The position numbers were made by a program, and so were the translations under genes. A DNA stretch of 25,092 nucleotides from Candidatus Falkowbacteria bacterium UBA917 (GTDB lineage: Bacteria; Patescibacteriota; Patescibacteriia; Patescibacteriales; Patescibacteriaceae): positions 6,029-31,120 of the forward strand of contig DBEB01000017.1 in the NCBI GenBank assembly GCA_002293855.1, written 5' to 3'. A model generated the notes under the pieces. It did not search any database and had not been told where the DNA came from. It saw only the letters and a program-made list of their open reading frames with translations. Below, in pieces: positions 22,615 to 25,092 of this stretch. The stretch's first letter is position 1; the number at the start of each line of letters is the position of its first letter.

Positions 22615-23463
22615 ATGGACCTATCAATCATCATCGTCAGCTGGAATACTCGAGAGGCGCTAAAAAATAATTTAACGCAGCTATTGAAGTCTCAAGGCTT
22701 AAGTTTCGAAGTCTTTGTGGTAGACAATAACTCCAGTGACGGTACAGTTGAGGTCTTGAAAGCCGAGTTTCCTCAGCTCAACATCATTGCCAATAGTGCC
22801 AATCATGGCTTTGCCAAGGCAAATAACCAGGCTCTGGCTCTCGCTGGCGGCGACTTTATTTTACTGCTCAATCCTGACATGCTAGTCGATGACCAAACTA
22901 CTTTAGCCAAGGCTCTAGCTTGGCTTAAATCAAACCCACAGGCTTGGGTTGCTGGCTTCAAACTACTAGATAGCACTGGTCAGATCTTACCGCAAGTCCG
23001 ACGTTTCCCAACTCTCGCTGATCAGCTGGCTATTATTTTAAAGCTACCACACTTTTTCCCCAAGCTTCTAAGTCGCTATATTATCAAAGACTTTGATTAT
23101 GAGCAGGCTAGTGCAGTCGATAGTATTCGTGGTTCTTTCTTTTTTATTCGTCGTGAGGCTTTGCAAAAAGTCGGTCGACTTGATGAAAGATTTTTTGTCT
23201 GGTTTGAAGAAGTAGATTATTGTCGTCGTGTCTATCAGGCTGGCGCTGAAGTTTGGTATGCTCCAGTAGCGAGCGCCACTGATCTGGTTGGTCAAAGCTT
23301 CGGTCTCTTGCCACGACCTCAGGCGCAGCGTTATTTTCGTGCTAGTCAATTAAGCTATTTTCAAAAATGGCATCCAGCTTGGCAGCTCTTAATTTTAAAG
23401 CTTGCTTGGGTTTTTAGTAATCTAGGCTTGAAGTTCATAAGTTTTGTCAGGACTAAAAAGTAA
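22615..23463 (+). CDS. GT2 glycosyltransferase (rhamnosyltransferase-like)
   Basis: 282 residues. MDLSIIIVSWNTREAL, VVDNNSSDGT, NHGFAKANNQAL, LLNPDMLV and FFVWFEEVDYCRRV are in order and match WbbL-like GT-A enzymes of family 2. The C-terminal ~60 residues are basic and hydrophobic (LLILKLAWVFSNLGLKF) and probably membrane-associated. ATG 22615 is preferred to ATG 22600, because the latter lies in the intergenic repeat and the family N-terminus begins at 22615. No SD. A stem-loop repeat and strong terminator follow. Confidence 0.92.
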   Translation: MDLSIIIVSWNTREALKNNLTQLLKSQGLSFEVFVVDNNSSDGTVEVLKAEFPQLNIIANSANHGFAKANNQALALAGGDFILLLNPDMLVDDQTTLAKALAWLKSNPQAWVAGFKLLDSTGQILPQVRRFPTLADQLAIILKLPHFFPKLLSRYIIKDFDYEQASAVDSIRGSFFFIRREALQKVGRLDERFFVWFEEVDYCRRVYQAGAEVWYAPVASATDLVGQSFGLLPRPQAQRYFRASQLSYFQKWHPAWQLLILKLAWVFSNLGLKFISFVRTKK

Positions 23464-23488
23464 ACAAAATCATTATAGCTATCTAAAG

Positions 23489-23594
23489 ACCACCCCGAGC
23501 TTCGCTCACCCCTCCTTGCTAAGGAGGGGAAGGAGGGTTAAGACATACCTTTGCTCCCCTTACTAAGGGGGGCTGGGCTTTAGCCCTGAGGGAT
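23489..23594. repeat. Intergenic stem-loop repeat, copy B
   Basis: Second copy of the element at 7221-7330. Shared blocks are ACCACCCCGA.CTTCG, the CCCCTCCTT/AAGGAGGGG hairpin, and CCCCTTACTAAGGGG. The last hairpin differs in sequence but keeps pairing: GGGC-ttta-GCCC here, GTCC-gta-GGAC in copy A. It also follows the end of an operon. Confidence 0.85.
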
Positions 23595-23598
23595 TAAA

Positions 23599-23634
23599 AA
23601 AACAAGTCAGACTAATCTGACTTGTTTTATTTTT
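23599..23634. terminator. Bidirectional terminator between GT2 and sod
   Basis: AAAACAAGTCAGA (23599-23611), loop CTAA, TCTGACTTGTTTT (23616-23628): 13 perfect pairs. T-rich tract on the + side, A tract (Ts on the - strand) on the other. Confidence 0.92.
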
Positions 23635-23644
23635 ATGTATTTTT

Positions 23645-24244
23645 CTATTTGCTAGCATTAAGTAACTGTTCTACTTTGTCCCAATTTACATGATTCCAAT
23701 AGCCTTCGACAAACTTCGCTCGCAAGTTTTGATAATCTAGATAATAAGCATGTTCCCAAACATCAAGCGCCATGATGACGGTGCAACCAGCTAGTCCATT
23801 GAGATTATGCTTTTCTACTTGTCCGATCATGAGACTTTTGTCCAGTGGATTAACATAGACGAGCGCCCAACCAGAACCCTCGACGCTGATAGCAGTTTTA
23901 TTAAACTCTTCTACAAATCTCTGGTAGCTACCAAAACTACTATTAATCGCTAAAAGCATTTCGCCACTTGGTTGATTATTATCATTAGCTGCTCGCAAAG
24001 TTGACCAGAGTAGCTCATGCAAGATATGACCATTCATATGAAAAGAAAACTCTTTAGCTAGAGCTTTATAATCAAGCTCTGCTCCGCTTGTGCGAGCTTC
24101 GGCTAATTGGGACTGGACTTTGTTGGCGCCATCTACATAAGCTTGATGGTGTTTGTCATGATGGAGCTTTAAAACCGTTTCACTCATCCACGGGGCCAGA
24201 GCCTGATAATCGTAGGGGAGTGGTGATAGACTGAGTGTTTGCAT
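23645..24244 (-). CDS. Iron/manganese superoxide dismutase
   Basis: 199 residues. It converts superoxide to oxygen and hydrogen peroxide. Metal ligands: H28 (LHHDKHH), H73 (NGHILHELLW), D161 and H165 (ALDVWEHAYY); Y36 is the conserved second-sphere Tyr. The outer-sphere position that is Gln in E. coli enzymes appears to be H146 (VEKHNLNG), as in archaeal and mycobacterial SODs, so metal choice (Fe, Mn or either) is open. No signal peptide is seen, so it is probably cytoplasmic. It is transcribed leftward from a promoter divergent from the next GT2 gene and ends in TAG before a shared terminator. Confidence 0.96.
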   Translation of the reverse strand: MQTLSLSPLPYDYQALAPWMSETVLKLHHDKHHQAYVDGANKVQSQLAEARTSGAELDYKALAKEFSFHMNGHILHELLWSTLRAANDNNQPSGEMLLAINSSFGSYQRFVEEFNKTAISVEGSGWALVYVNPLDKSLMIGQVEKHNLNGLAGCTVIMALDVWEHAYYLDYQNLRAKFVEGYWNHVNWDKVEQLLNASK

Positions 24245-24276
24245 ATTTTTAGAAGCCTTAATGAATTATTAGGCTC

Positions 24277-24305
24277 ATTGTAAGTCAAAAAACCACGGCT
24301 CGCAA
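24277..24305 (-). promoter_or_regulatory. Promoter of superoxide dismutase
   Basis: On the - strand, TTGCGA (24305-24300), 17 nt, TACAAT (24282-24277). The predicted start is near 24270, giving a ~26-nt leader. No clear SD. Confidence 0.55.
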
Positions 24306-24309
24306 GGGT

Positions 24310-24338
24310 TTGCCAAATGGCTTTTTTTGTCCTAAACT
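24310..24338 (+). promoter_or_regulatory. Promoter with a ~2-nt leader before GT2 at 24347
   Basis: TTGCCA (24310-24315), 17 nt, TAAACT (24333-24338). The predicted start is near 24345. Its -35 lies 4 bp from the -35 of the divergent sod promoter. Confidence 0.5.
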
Positions 24339-24346
24339 GCCTCTGT

Positions 24347-25092
24347 ATGACCAAAATAGCCATTATTATTAGCCCAAATTGGCGTGATTATGCCCAGCGT
24401 TACCTGACTGACTGTTTGGCTAGTTTTGGCGCTCAAAAATGTTCTAGCAAGCTGAAGTTCTTTTTGATTGATAACCAGTCAAGTACCGAAAGTCTTAGCT
24501 TCATTAATCAAGTCGCCACCAAAGAATTAGCTGGGCAGGAATGGATGCTATTAACCAGTCCTGATAACCTCGGTTTTGCTGGCGGTAACAATCTAGCTAT
24601 TCGTCAGGCCTTAGCCGAAGGTTATGACTATCTCGCTCTATTTAATATGGATGGTCTAGTTGCTCCTGACTGTCTAGAACAAATGTTAGTCCTCGCTCAA
24701 GCTGATAATCAAGTCGGCGCTGTGCAGGCACGCCTGATGCTCTGGCCAGATCAAAGCCGGATTAATAGTCTTGGTAATGTTACTCACTTCCTCGGTTTTG
24801 GATATTGCGCTGGTAATGGTCAAGCTTATCGTTACGCTGAAGATCAAGACATTGCCTATCCTAGTGGCGCCGCTGTGCTTCTATCAGCCGAAGCTCTCCA
24901 GAAAATCGGTGACTTTGATGAAGAGTTTTGGATGTATAACGAGGATCAAGATCTCGGTTGGCGCTTATGGCTTGCTGGCTACCGTTGTCGTCTGGCTAAC
25001 TCAGCCGTCTTTTATCACAAATATCAATTTTCTAAATCCATCAAGCACTTCTACTGGCAGGACCGCAATCGTATCTTGGCCTGCCTCAAAAA
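24347..25092 (+). CDS. GT2 glycosyltransferase, 3' end beyond window
   Basis: 248 complete codons are visible and the reading frame is open to the edge. MTKIAIIISPNWRDYAQRYL starts the GT-A fold; FFLIDNQSS, DNLGFAGGNNLAIRQAL, and FDEEFWMYNEDQDLGWRLWLAGYR match family 2 enzymes, the last being the catalytic ED region. Where relatives have a DxD-like NPD, this one has LFNMDG. It is divergent from sod and starts at its predicted +1 with T at -1 and no SD. It is probably part of the same glycan programme as the GT2 genes at 21553 and 22615. Confidence 0.9.
   Translation, partial: MTKIAIIISPNWRDYAQRYLTDCLASFGAQKCSSKLKFFLIDNQSSTESLSFINQVATKELAGQEWMLLTSPDNLGFAGGNNLAIRQALAEGYDYLALFNMDGLVAPDCLEQMLVLAQADNQVGAVQARLMLWPDQSRINSLGNVTHFLGFGYCAGNGQAYRYAEDQDIAYPSGAAVLLSAEALQKIGDFDEEFWMYNEDQDLGWRLWLAGYRCRLANSAVFYHKYQFSKSIKHFYWQDRNRILACLK

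Noticed and set aside
1..25092. UGA recoded as glycine (Gracilibacteria/Absconditabacteria code)
   Set aside because: Core proteins are full length under the standard code and none is interrupted by TGA where glycine would be expected.

Overview
The window reads as a chromosomal piece of a Candidate Phyla Radiation (Patescibacteria) bacterium, most likely of the Parcubacteria kind. This is inferred from several traits together: compact genes with 1-14 nt gaps, a secreted VirB2-like two-TM protein typical of these genomes, an RNHCP protein, a tRNA gene without encoded CCA, many small membrane or secreted proteins of unknown function, and several families of GC-rich intergenic stem-loop repeats. 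The code is standard, since no in-frame TGA is needed, and no core gene is visibly broken. I count 27 protein genes (26 complete, one cut by the right edge), one tRNA and the RNase P RNA.

Layout. 1-3072: metG, a small Cys-rich membrane protein, cvpA-like and tatD, in a tight + strand operon. 3092-5195: a promoter, a large secreted protein joining a VirB2-like two-helix segment to a HExxH zincin-like domain, and a membrane-anchored partner. 5265-7164: lepA with a 35-residue membrane miniprotein. 7165-7395: an intergenic stem-loop repeat. 7396-9548: recJ and rnhA. 9556-9766: tRNA-Val(CAC), whose 3' end is duplicated 88 bp downstream around a palindromic repeat. 9789-10450: a monocistronic secreted protein with its own promoter, palindrome, structured leader, Shine-Dalgarno (SD) and terminator. 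10466-11260: an RNHCP protein and rnpB. 11275-14981: a polyprenyl-phosphate sugar transferase and two GT4 glycosyltransferases. 14987-15430: a second monocistronic small membrane protein with a perfect-consensus promoter. 15488-16780 (-): asnS, divergent from a + strand run of envelope protein, small membrane protein, HIT protein and glycosyltransferase (16887-19973). 20035-20745: a TIM-barrel protein. 20826-23463: a sugar-nucleotidyltransferase and two GT2 enzymes. 23645-24244 (-): superoxide dismutase, divergent from a further GT2 gene (24347 to the edge).

How the genes work together. Two blocks (11275-14981 and 18933 onward) look like cell-surface glycan assembly: one initiating phosphoglycosyltransferase, at least six glycosyltransferases and one nucleotide-sugar synthase. 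No flippase or polymerase lies in the window. The rest is translation (MetRS, AsnRS, LepA, tRNA, RNase P), nucleic-acid upkeep (RecJ, RNase HI, TatD) and envelope proteins of unknown role.

The most unusual signals are the VirB2-like/zincin fusion (3129-4649) and an initiation style built on promoters that end at the ATG, T at position -1 before 24 of 27 ATGs, and recurring stop-T-ATG junctions. Only two genes have a clear SD, and both are leadered genes for small proteins. Other notable signals are the absence of TGA among 26 stop codons, the tRNA 3'-end duplication, and paired stem-loop repeats with compensating changes.
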